From: CAZSMK01 sp964608095
GTDB lineage: Bacteria > Sumerlaeota > Sumerlaeia > MWCT01 > JAGHBZ01
Assembly: GCA_964608095.1 (NCBI GenBank)
Contig: CAZSMK010000134.1
Location: 1-43,004 of the forward strand
Direction: 5' to 3'
Length of the DNA stretch: 43,004 bases
The notes below the pieces were generated by a model. That model searched no databases and was not told the DNA's origin. It was given only the letters and a program-made list of their open reading frames with translations. This document shows positions 8,498 through 16,328 of this stretch, piece after piece (position 1 is the stretch's first letter; each line of letters opens with the position of its first letter). Position numbers and translations under genes: made by a program.

Positions 8498-9957
8498 TCC
8501 AGATTAAGAATCCTTTTGATTTCTTCGCCCACCACGAAGTCAAGGTGAATCTGCGAGTGCACATGATCGTAAAGCGCTTTTTGATACTGGGAATCGACGA
8601 CAAACTCGAGCAGTTGCGCCTCGATGACGTCCTGGGTTTCAACCAGTTCATCACGGTATGCGCGGATATTGAGTTCGCGGTTTTCTTCTGCGGCTTTTGC
8701 CGCCTCTGCTGAAGCGCTCTGTTGTTGTTGCGCCATCAGCATAGTATAAAAGATATGTTTGATCTGGAGGGCGATACCCTCGCGAAGCAGAATCTTTTCA
8801 TGCTCGATCTTGTCAAGATGCGCACGCGCCTCTTTTACTTTGTTTCGCGTACGGAATCCACGAAACAGCGGCAACTCAAGTCCTACACCGACAGACCACG
8901 AATTTTTATTTTCGTCAGTCATCAAACCGGAATCATAATTGTTGTCCAGCCTGTTGAGTGAGCCTTCAAACCCGATGACGGGAAAATAGCCGCTTTTGGA
9001 TTCCCTGATCTTCTGTTCTGCAGCCTTGAGTCCCGCCTCGATTTTCGCCCAGTCGGGATTAAACGAATAGGCATTCAGAACCAGTTCGTGTAAATCAACT
9101 GAATAAGGAGTGTAGGGGATGGTGTTTTGATCTATTTCGATTTCCGTATCCCAGTTCAACCCCATCGTGTTGATCAATGCTGCTCTGGCTATTTTGACGT
9201 TACTTTCCAGAAACGCCACGATGGAACGGATACTTTCAACCACGACTTTGTTGCGCAAATAATCGGTCTTTTTCACAGTACCGGAACTTTTTGTGTAAAG
9301 TTCCTCCGTCAGGTCGAGCGTGACCTCCATCCTTTCGAGATTCTCTTTGCCGATCTCGTACAACTTACGTGCGAGAATGTATCCATAAAACATGCGTTTG
9401 ACGTCGTAAATTACCTGGAGATCAGTGCGCCTTGTTTCTTCCCGTGCAGCCTCGAGCCCCATCTCCGCTTGCTTTGCAATCGAGCGAATCTTACCCCCGG
9501 TATATAAGGGGTAACTCAGGACAAGAGAAGAAGCGAGTGTTCTCTTGTCCATTAATTTGACGTCGATTTCAGGGACTTCTGCCGTTGCCGAAATCGGGAT
9601 AGGAAACGGACCTGCGACTTCATACGTGTAGGTTTGGCTGGGAAAGAGAAAGTTCGGGTCTTCGTCGAGCTGGGTAAAAACAGAACGCAAAGACAGCTGG
9701 GGATAGAAGGCTGAAAGGGCTTGCTTGTATTGTGCCTCGGCGATCTGCAGGGCGAACTGTGAGACCTTCCGGTTGTTATTGTTTTCAAGTGCGAGATCAA
9801 TACATGTTTCGAGGTCTAAGTTGATTATCTCGCGTGAAATTTTCTCCTGAGATGCCTGTTCCTCTTCTTCAGCATATACGCTTTGTGTTATGTATCTCGG
9901 GGGACACAAAGTCAGCAATAAAATAATAAGGCCTACGTAAAAAGTTTTTCTCTTCAT
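8494..9957 (-). CDS. TolC-family outer-membrane efflux protein
   Basis: 487 residues. Signal peptide at about 1-29 (basic start, then a hydrophobic core ending in YAEEEE). Two OEP repeats follow, with typical sequence such as LDLETCIDLALENNNNRKVSQFALQIAEAQYKQALSAFYPQLS, long coiled-coil helices (MGLEAAREETRRTDLQVIYDVKR) and LPLFRGFRTRNKVKEARAHLD in the second repeat. It should form the trimeric channel through the outer membrane of a tripartite pump or type I secretion system. A GGAGGG sits just before the ATG. No membrane-fusion or inner-membrane pump gene lies in the window. The only partner is the overlapping PhnD-like gene downstream. Confidence 0.88.
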   Translation of the reverse strand: MKRKTFYVGLIILLLTLCPPRYITQSVYAEEEEQASQEKISREIINLDLETCIDLALENNNNRKVSQFALQIAEAQYKQALSAFYPQLSLRSVFTQLDEDPNFLFPSQTYTYEVAGPFPIPISATAEVPEIDVKLMDKRTLASSLVLSYPLYTGGKIRSIAKQAEMGLEAAREETRRTDLQVIYDVKRMFYGYILARKLYEIGKENLERMEVTLDLTEELYTKSSGTVKKTDYLRNKVVVESIRSIVAFLESNVKIARAALINTMGLNWDTEIEIDQNTIPYTPYSVDLHELVLNAYSFNPDWAKIEAGLKAAEQKIRESKSGYFPVIGFEGSLNRLDNNYDSGLMTDENKNSWSVGVGLELPLFRGFRTRNKVKEARAHLDKIEHEKILLREGIALQIKHIFYTMLMAQQQQSASAEAAKAAEENRELNIRAYRDELVETQDVIEAQLLEFVVDSQYQKALYDHVHSQIHLDFVVGEEIKRILNLE

Positions 9958-10175
9958 TTTTTCCCTCCGCTCCTGATGAGTTATAAATTCAAGTATGGAC
10001 TTTTTACCTTGCGGTTTTTATATATACGTCAAATTATTGTTTCAGAAATTAAAATGCGTCAATATTTTTCAAGCAGATAGGAAAATAAGTTATAGAGAAT
10101 ACCTGTAAGGAATATTCGATGAAGATGCATGTTTTCCTGAGCAAAGAAAGAATTGTAATGCGCGTAATAAGGACG

Positions 10176-11039
10176 TTATTCTTCAGTTTCTTCCCATTCC
10201 AGGTTTAACTCGTCAGGATCGCAAAACAGCCACTCGTTGGGAATGCGTTCGAATTCTTCTTCTCCGGGTGGTCGAACCATGACATGAAGTAACGCTCCTT
10301 CGGCATAATCGAAGTAGCGGATATCGAGGGAATAAAATCCTTTTTTGAGAAAAAGTTTGTTTGAAGTAAATTCAATGCCCTCTCTTTCCCAGTCCTCCAA
10401 CACTCGTATATCGTTGACAAGGATTTCAGAACCATCATCGGAAAGCGTTGCAATATAGTAGTGTCCATCATCAGGAATTTTAAGGTACCCATGGAACCAT
10501 AACCACCAGGGGTTCTGATACGGTTTTTGCACTTCATGGTAGTTGAAATTTAAAACTGGTTCGGATTGGTATTCAGCGATTTCAGGAATTTTGAATAAAT
10601 CACCCTGCCCTCCGCGAACAAGCAAGCCGGGTAGTAAATCTGCAGATACGATTTCTCCTATTGGCGCTATTTCAGGGATAACACCCCTGAACTCCTCAGG
10701 TATGGTCACCCGGCCGGTTGGTATCGCTTCTTTTGTCGAGTTTTTGAGTATTAGGGTTATTTCAGATTCGATTATGAGTGCAAGAACAGCAATGATCGAA
10801 ATTCTATAGGCAAGGAACCTGATTTTTCCCGAAGTGAAAAAAGCCACTACAAACAATATCAATAAGGAACCGAGATAAGTGTAACGAATTGCCTGAAGCG
10901 TCATTCCGGGGAATTGGATAAGGGTATTCAATGCCGGTGTTAGAAAAAGCACCAAGAAGAGCAGAAAGTCGCGAGTGTCTTCTTTTGTATACACGCGAGA
11001 TATGAAAGCCGCAAGGCTCAGGCAGAGAAAAGGGTACAT
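10176..11039 (-). CDS. C-terminal part of the split glycosyltransferase, with PA14-like domain
   Basis: 287 residues from the first ATG after the internal TGA at 11115. The frame is unbroken back to that TGA, and the codons between read as transmembrane sequence leading into MYPFLCLSLAAFI. This is therefore the continuation of the glycosyltransferase at 11115-12116. After three to four membrane segments (to about residue 105) comes an exported domain with WFHGYLKIPDDGHYYIATLSD, SEILVNDIRVLE and LKKGFYSLDIRYFDYAEGA, the pattern of a PA14 carbohydrate-binding domain. No ribosome site precedes the ATG, so independent translation is doubtful. Confidence 0.75.
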   Translation of the reverse strand: MYPFLCLSLAAFISRVYTKEDTRDFLLFLVLFLTPALNTLIQFPGMTLQAIRYTYLGSLLILFVVAFFTSGKIRFLAYRISIIAVLALIIESEITLILKNSTKEAIPTGRVTIPEEFRGVIPEIAPIGEIVSADLLPGLLVRGGQGDLFKIPEIAEYQSEPVLNFNYHEVQKPYQNPWWLWFHGYLKIPDDGHYYIATLSDDGSEILVNDIRVLEDWEREGIEFTSNKLFLKKGFYSLDIRYFDYAEGALLHVMVRPPGEEEFERIPNEWLFCDPDELNLEWEETEE

Positions 11040-11114
11040 GAATATAATATGCCAACCGTAAAATTGGTCTTTCGATTCGAAGAAGAGGAAAGAAAAAAGG
11101 TAAAAAACGCCAGC

Positions 11115-12116
11115 TCAGAGCATGCGGGGTCCATGCCTGCCGGCTAATTGAATAAAGAGCGCGACCCACGCTATTATAAGAGTAAAATTGAAGAAGCGGG
11201 TATGCACAATTTGCTGTAAAGATAGAATAAACGAAACCGACAAAAAACCTTTGAACCTTCGACTGTGTTCCTTTAAAAGGTCCCAGAACAGTTCCCAAGA
11301 GACCATCCACCCGTAAAGAAAGAAAAGCCCCAGTCCGGTAAATACACCAATAACGGGGTAGATTATATCTCGGGGCTTACCGTATATAAGGAGGAGCCCC
11401 ACAATAGCAGCGGCGTGAGAAAGCCCGATTAACTTGGTTATAATTGCAGCGGTAACCAATACAATTGTCGCAAGCCCAAATTTTACTCTCGAACATTTTC
11501 CGTCATGATATCGTTGGAATATAGTCAGGTTTAGAAGGAAAAAAATTATGCTCAAGTTTTCGGTTACGAGTAAGCGTCCCTGGATAGCTATATGCCCGAT
11601 AAAGCCATAGAAAACAAGTGACAGAAATGTGGTACTGAAAGAACCAATCTGGCGTACAAGATCGAAAAGGATGAGAAAGGCGAGCGTGTAAAGAACAAGA
11701 GAGAAGATGCGCACCTTTCCCAGGTCGACATTCCAGATGGCGTGCCCACTATCCATCGTAACAGGAAGACGAACACCCTGAGTACCAATTACGTACGTGA
11801 ATCCACCAAGTAATAAAGAGAAGAGAGGTGGATGGTCAAGCGAAGGAGACACAATTCTATAGGGTACGCCATAATAATGTATTAACCCGATCACAGCCTC
11901 ATGATGATCATAAGCTAAGAGGTCGCTCCATGTAGTAGACCTGCCGGAATTCCAGAGCGAGAGCCCTGTCCACAAGTAATGGTATTCATCGGCTGTTTGG
12001 TTAGGGTAGGGAAAAAATCCGAGCCCCTTTGCACGTAAGAAGAGAGAAAGTACAAGAACCAATAAGATAGGGGCGAACTTCCAGGTGTTGAAACGGACGG
12101 AATATGCCCCCCTCAA
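11115..12116 (-). CDS. PMT/ArnT-like membrane glycosyltransferase, N-terminal part, ends at an in-frame TGA
   Basis: 333 residues starting at TTG (12116) with AAAGG upstream. It is highly hydrophobic, with about eight to nine membrane helices. The first periplasmic loop carries the acidic pair in QTADEYHYLW, as in the lipid-linked sugar transferases of the GT39/ArnT group. The family normally runs past 500 residues. Here TGA at 11115-11117 stops it, while the same frame continues with membrane sequence (FFESKDQFYGWHIIF) that matches the expected next part. The whole frame 10176-12116 would give about 645 residues. Acceptor and sugar donor are unknown. It follows the methyltransferase gene after a 229-base gap. 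Confidence 0.75.
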   Translation of the reverse strand: MRGAYSVRFNTWKFAPILLVLVLSLFLRAKGLGFFPYPNQTADEYHYLWTGLSLWNSGRSTTWSDLLAYDHHEAVIGLIHYYGVPYRIVSPSLDHPPLFSLLLGGFTYVIGTQGVRLPVTMDSGHAIWNVDLGKVRIFSLVLYTLAFLILFDLVRQIGSFSTTFLSLVFYGFIGHIAIQGRLLVTENLSIIFFLLNLTIFQRYHDGKCSRVKFGLATIVLVTAAIITKLIGLSHAAAIVGLLLIYGKPRDIIYPVIGVFTGLGLFFLYGWMVSWELFWDLLKEHSRRFKGFLSVSFILSLQQIVHTRFFNFTLIIAWVALFIQLAGRHGPRML

Positions 12117-12345
12117 TTTTGTACCTTTCTCATCTCCATTTTCAGGTGCCTTGTTCTTTTGATGAGTATCTTGCGCTGCAATAATTTATTTACACCTTCG
12201 CGCGTATTCAACAAGAAATCTTTTCCTGAATGCTATGAGGTGTACTTATCAAGTATATTTTAATGAAAAAAGTGAATCAAGGTAATTCTCTGTGCCTCAT
12301 GCGGCTATGGAGCATTCTGGTGTCGTCACTTTCTCAATCATACTT

Positions 12346-13074
12346 TTATGCTTTTTCTGCTCGTATGAGAAAAAAGGGAAGATGGGCGATTTTATAGGTA
12401 ACATGAGAGAGATTTTGATCCTCTTTTTGGATAAGGCTGAGTTTTTCAATTTCATCGTTTGAGAGGGGAAGCGTTCGTAAAAGATCGAATCGTCGGGAAG
12501 AAGGTGGAAACAGGCGTGATGTCAGGTCGGTAATGACTTGCAAGCCTGCGTTATGTAAAGCGGCGCTCAATTTTCTACCCGCGAAGGGATCAGCGCCTGC
12601 ACGCGAGAGGGCAGAAATCCAGATATCGCGGGTGGCGATCTCGGGTGGGTGTTCAATCATCCCGCCGTAATCAGGTTCCATGGCAACAACTATTCCTTTG
12701 TGCCCGAGTATGCGGTTAACCTCTTCGACGACCTGCGTGATATTCATCCACATAAGAGCGCATTGGGAGAAGATGAGATCGAAAGAGGAATCAGGGAAAG
12801 GGAGCAGATGGGCGTCGGCTGAAACGCATAGGGATTCCGATTCCATTCTGAAATCGTCCCGACGTGCATCAAAAGAAATATCAACTGCAACCACGATACC
12901 TCGACCTCGGCGTTTAAGTTCATCGGCGACGATTCCATAGCCGGCGCCCAAATCAAGAATGCACCGACGATGTGCGACACCGGCAAGTCTCAGCAATCGA
13001 GAGCGAGCCGGAGCCAGCCAACGCGATTGCTCTTCCATAAGTTCACGTGGTGGTGTGCCATTATAGTGTTTCAT
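12346..13074 (-). CDS. class I SAM-dependent methyltransferase
   Basis: About 242 residues. The SAM-binding motif I is ILDLGAGYGIVADELKRRG; the acidic residue of motif II is in VVAVDIS; and ADAHLLPFPDSSFDLIFSQ is the UbiE/Methyltransf_11-type motif. No membrane segment. I chose the ATG at 13074 (MKHYNGTPP), 20 bases after the stop of the cysteine-tail gene; the longer frame starting at 13155 overlaps that gene's tail and reads as nonsense. It is the last gene of the radical SAM operon, so it may act on the same product, but a general small-molecule methyltransferase is equally possible. Confidence 0.82.
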   Translation of the reverse strand: MKHYNGTPPRELMEEQSRWLAPARSRLLRLAGVAHRRCILDLGAGYGIVADELKRRGRGIVVAVDISFDARRDDFRMESESLCVSADAHLLPFPDSSFDLIFSQCALMWMNITQVVEEVNRILGHKGIVVAMEPDYGGMIEHPPEIATRDIWISALSRAGADPFAGRKLSAALHNAGLQVITDLTSRLFPPSSRRFDLLRTLPLSNDEIEKLSLIQKEDQNLSHVTYKIAHLPFFLIRAEKA

Positions 13075-13094
13075 GTATTGTAGTATGTGTAGAT

Positions 13095-14948
13095 TTATCT
13101 CCCGCCGCCGGCACAGGCGCAAGCGCATGCGCAGCCTGCACACGCACATGCACATCCCCCGCCGCCTCCACTCCCGCTTCTCGACGCTTCTCCTATAGCC
13201 TCAAAAACATCGGAGGTGACGTTATCGACACCGCTGAGATTGATAACACCTTTTTGTGCGGTTTCAATCTGAATGGCGCCGGGTGATATGGTTGAGGCGA
13301 GGTTGTTCATAGTATTTTGTGACCAGCCCGCAAAGGAGGCGGCGACATCGCCGAACGATGTTCGCCCTCCACTCGTATCAATAGTCGTGGATGGCTTTGC
13401 GCTACCTAATATCGTTCTGGACCAGCGAGGGCTATAACGATATCCTCGACCGGAAAGAACAGTGGGATAATTTTCATCAATCAAAATCCATTCGAGATTT
13501 TTATCTATTGCCTTTTCTTTTTGCGGGATTTCGCCTATGGCGCGCGCTTGTTGCATGGCTTTGCTGACAATGGATTTGTAATACTCGCGCGTTATTGCGG
13601 GATCAAATCCTTTCATTCTTTTGACCACGTGTTCTATCAGTTGTTTCATGGAGAAAGTGAAATCGACATTCGAAAGGGCTTTTCCGTGACGCGCCTGGAT
13701 CGCGGCGATGCAGGGTATTTCGTAACCGTGTACTACTGTTCCTTTATCCCGTGCGACTTTTTGCATCTCTTCAATTCGCTCTTTAACGTCGATTACGCCT
13801 TCCTTTGAACCAAGCCTGAAATCTTCGACTACCTCGACGCTCAACGGCTCATCCTTCACCATTCTCAATATGCCCTTCTTGAGCATACCGAAAATAAGGA
13901 GGGTGAGCGCCTTGTTCAAGGGCAATTCGAGAAGGACAGCCGCTTCAGGTGCGGTCAAGCCGCGTTTTATTCGTCCCGCCTCAATCTCTGCAATGGCGGG
14001 CAAATACTTTTTTTTGCGTTTGGTAAGCAGCCATTCGTTGAAAATTGCGAGGACAACGAGTGTAGGTATGGCGACAAGGTGTGCTTCCGGGCTGACTACG
14101 AATAGATAGATTAAACCAGCTAAAAGGATGACAAAGAGAGAACATCCGGTGTTGCCGGTGAATCGAAAAAAGACAACGGTGAATCCGAGAACAAAAACAA
14201 GACCGGCAATCCAGCGCGCTTCTTCGTTTTCTTTAAACCATTTTACCAGTAGGTCAAACGCGGTCTGCGTTATCACGTAGTCCATTTCTCTTTTTGGAAA
14301 AGAGATACCCACCATGTAAGGTGCATTGAGACGTTCATAACCTTTCCAGAGAGCGACCGCCCTCTCCTCGTAGAGTACTTTTGATGTGAACTCCCTGTTC
14401 TGATAGAGGAGTTCATCGGGGTTAATTCCGGGTGGAGTGTGAACCGCTATGTTGATTTCAGTAGTTCCCGTGATAAACCGATCGCCGAACCATGTAGGCG
14501 TTATCCTGAAGGACGCATAATCTTTCCGGGTCGTATCCTGGTAAACCATTCGAGGCATGGTGCATTCAAAGTGGAAGGTACCCTCCTCGCCGGGCTTTAT
14601 TGCTTGATTCTTCAAATGTATCTCGACGCCGGGTTTTACATACTCCGAATGACGAATGTCGGAGAGAGATACCCCATCGATAGCCGCGGTCATGGTGCCT
14701 AAATCATAGTTCTTATGCGGCATTCCAATATCGACTATATCAATGGGATGCGCTCCGGATGCGCAACGAAACGATATATCATATATGATTTTAGCCGATG
14801 CATCGGGCTGGATAAAGACGTTCATTTTCAGTACGGGGACACTGAACCGATAATTTTGAGCATGAGCTAATGGTGAAATAAAGAGAAGGATGAACAAAAG
14901 AAGATGAATACGATATTTCAACAATATTCTGTTCAGCAGTTCATTCAT
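13095..14948 (-). CDS. exported membrane protein with cysteine-alanine repeat tail, likely radical SAM substrate
   Basis: 617 residues. Signal peptide at about 1-30 (ends AHAQ). A beta-rich exported domain follows (about 31-235), resembling the N-terminus of DUF2207-type proteins. Three membrane helices lie around 240-315, then a cytoplasmic region with a winged-helix-like stretch (GLTAPEAAVLLELPLNKALTLLIFG). The last 24 residues are a Gly run followed by CACACAGCACACACAGGGR, giving seven cysteines at 599, 601, 603, 606, 608, 610 and 612. The topology places this tail in the cytoplasm. GGAGGT lies 6 bases before the ATG. It sits between a SPASM protein and a methyltransferase gene. Proteins with such low-complexity Cys tails are known beside radical SAM genes; modification of the tail is my inference. 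Confidence 0.8.
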   Translation of the reverse strand: MNELLNRILLKYRIHLLLFILLFISPLAHAQNYRFSVPVLKMNVFIQPDASAKIIYDISFRCASGAHPIDIVDIGMPHKNYDLGTMTAAIDGVSLSDIRHSEYVKPGVEIHLKNQAIKPGEEGTFHFECTMPRMVYQDTTRKDYASFRITPTWFGDRFITGTTEINIAVHTPPGINPDELLYQNREFTSKVLYEERAVALWKGYERLNAPYMVGISFPKREMDYVITQTAFDLLVKWFKENEEARWIAGLVFVLGFTVVFFRFTGNTGCSLFVILLAGLIYLFVVSPEAHLVAIPTLVVLAIFNEWLLTKRKKKYLPAIAEIEAGRIKRGLTAPEAAVLLELPLNKALTLLIFGMLKKGILRMVKDEPLSVEVVEDFRLGSKEGVIDVKERIEEMQKVARDKGTVVHGYEIPCIAAIQARHGKALSNVDFTFSMKQLIEHVVKRMKGFDPAITREYYKSIVSKAMQQARAIGEIPQKEKAIDKNLEWILIDENYPTVLSGRGYRYSPRWSRTILGSAKPSTTIDTSGGRTSFGDVAASFAGWSQNTMNNLASTISPGAIQIETAQKGVINLSGVDNVTSDVFEAIGEASRSGSGGGGGCACACAGCACACACAGGGR

Positions 14949-14971
14949 TTAACGACCTCCAGAATAAAAAA

Positions 14972-16249
14972 TCAATACGCCCAGCTTTCAGGGTCGCGTG
15001 GACACGCAGCGGCGCAAATAACCAGTCCGGGGCAAACCTCGCATCGTGTCGGCGATTCAACTTTTTCACGATAATGGCTGAAGGATTCATTTCCCCAGAT
15101 TTCTTCCCACGCATCTGTTAGTATGTTCCCTGCGCTCTTATAAGGACCTCTCGGTGGAATCACCGCTCCGTCCGGCTCGATTCGGACGGATATGTCGCCT
15201 GAACATCTCGGTCCTCCTTTTATTTGATGGGCTATTGATTTTGAAAAATCTCGCTTCATCGGTGGTTGCCAGATATAACGCACATCAGATTCGTTGGAAG
15301 TCTCCTCTATGGTAGCCGCGACCTGGGGCAACGAGCTTGCTGGTAACGATTCATCGGTTGGCGGTGTTTCGTCATCCCGTCGTGCAATGGCAAAAAAGGA
15401 ACAATTGTGAATGCGCTGAGTGGAGAGAGATTCAAAGATTTTTGGGAGTAGACCGACTGAAGACGAAATCAGGGGTACTTCCGCAACGGGGCATACTTCC
15501 AATTCTCTAATAGCGGGGAAAAGGATGGGAAGCTTGTCGAAATCACCTTCACCGCAGACGGCGTCATGTTGCGCCCTGTTTGGAGATACATAAAGCAAGG
15601 TGATATAATCAACTCCCGCAAGCGCAAGGTCCTTGAGCAAGGTTGCCTGCGCCATGTTAGTCGCGGTGCCACGAACTCCGACTATCATACCGAGGTCTTC
15701 GGCTCGCTCAACTGCGCGGACGAGATGATCCGGTGAAAAATCATCCACGGTAAGAAAACTGACATGAGGGATAGCGACGTCCCAAAGCTTATCAAGAATG
15801 GGAAGGATTTTGTCAGGTGGAGCAATCGGTATATCGGCTTCGAGGGGAGCCATGAGTTGCGCTTCATAAGGAGAAAATTCCGGGTCTTCGAGATTTATTA
15901 CCGGGTAATTGTCATCAGGATTAGCGAGTGTGGAGATGATGTCTTTCACACGATTTATGTCGCTGAGAACCATGTCCGGCTCAGCCGATTTAAACCGGGA
16001 ATAGATATCCTGCATAATATCTTCAGCAGTCCTGCCTTCGAGAATTCCACGGGCAATGATGACGCCTGATGAAGAAAGGCGTAGCGCAGCAGTAGCGTTT
16101 GCGATTAAAAGTCCGTGTCCATCAGGTTCGATGCGTAAATGAAAACGCGTATAATTTCCCTCTGTCTCTTTCATGTAATGGAAAAGACCGGGCTTTGGTT
16201 CAGGTAGTGCGCGCGGAATGATCTTATCGAGCATTTTCCTTAGTGACAT
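14972..16249 (-). CDS. SPASM-domain protein, degenerate radical SAM partner
   Basis: About 425 residues. Residues 25-120 look like a PqqD-like recognition domain (LLIANATAALRL then LEGRTAEDIMQDIYSRF). The middle is TIM-barrel-like and aligns by eye with the neighbouring enzyme (DKLWDVAIPHVSFL against DKLARLGVPHIIF), but the CX3CX2C cluster motif is missing. The C-terminal SPASM region keeps Cys349 and Cys403, 406, 412 and 416 (CEVCPGLVICAAAC), while the usual PC in the middle is PPRG. It is thus probably a non-catalytic or auxiliary-cluster partner, comparable to paired radical SAM systems. I chose the ATG at 16249 since GAGGT lies 7 bases upstream; a TTG two codons earlier is too close to that site. 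Confidence 0.8.
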   Translation of the reverse strand: MSLRKMLDKIIPRALPEPKPGLFHYMKETEGNYTRFHLRIEPDGHGLLIANATAALRLSSSGVIIARGILEGRTAEDIMQDIYSRFKSAEPDMVLSDINRVKDIISTLANPDDNYPVINLEDPEFSPYEAQLMAPLEADIPIAPPDKILPILDKLWDVAIPHVSFLTVDDFSPDHLVRAVERAEDLGMIVGVRGTATNMAQATLLKDLALAGVDYITLLYVSPNRAQHDAVCGEGDFDKLPILFPAIRELEVCPVAEVPLISSSVGLLPKIFESLSTQRIHNCSFFAIARRDDETPPTDESLPASSLPQVAATIEETSNESDVRYIWQPPMKRDFSKSIAHQIKGGPRCSGDISVRIEPDGAVIPPRGPYKSAGNILTDAWEEIWGNESFSHYREKVESPTRCEVCPGLVICAAACPRDPESWAY

Positions 16250-16328
16250 TTTCAAGACCTCGTTTCTGTTTGTTCTATGACCGCGTTTAGAAAAAGTATC
16301 AAGTTATGAGCCTGTATCAAGATATATT

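Noticed and set aside
11115..11117. Recoding of TGA as Trp, Gly or selenocysteine
   Set aside because: TGA properly ends several intact genes here (glgB, treY, glgA) and no SECIS-like structure was evident.
10804..11310. 168-codon frame on - spanning the internal TGA
   Set aside because: It overlaps the glycosyltransferase in another frame, has no family-like sequence and loses the membrane pattern. It is not a frameshifted continuation.
13075..13155. Extended start of the methyltransferase at 13155
   Set aside because: The added residues are the antiphase reading of the cysteine-tail codons; the ATG at 13074 starts the family-like sequence.
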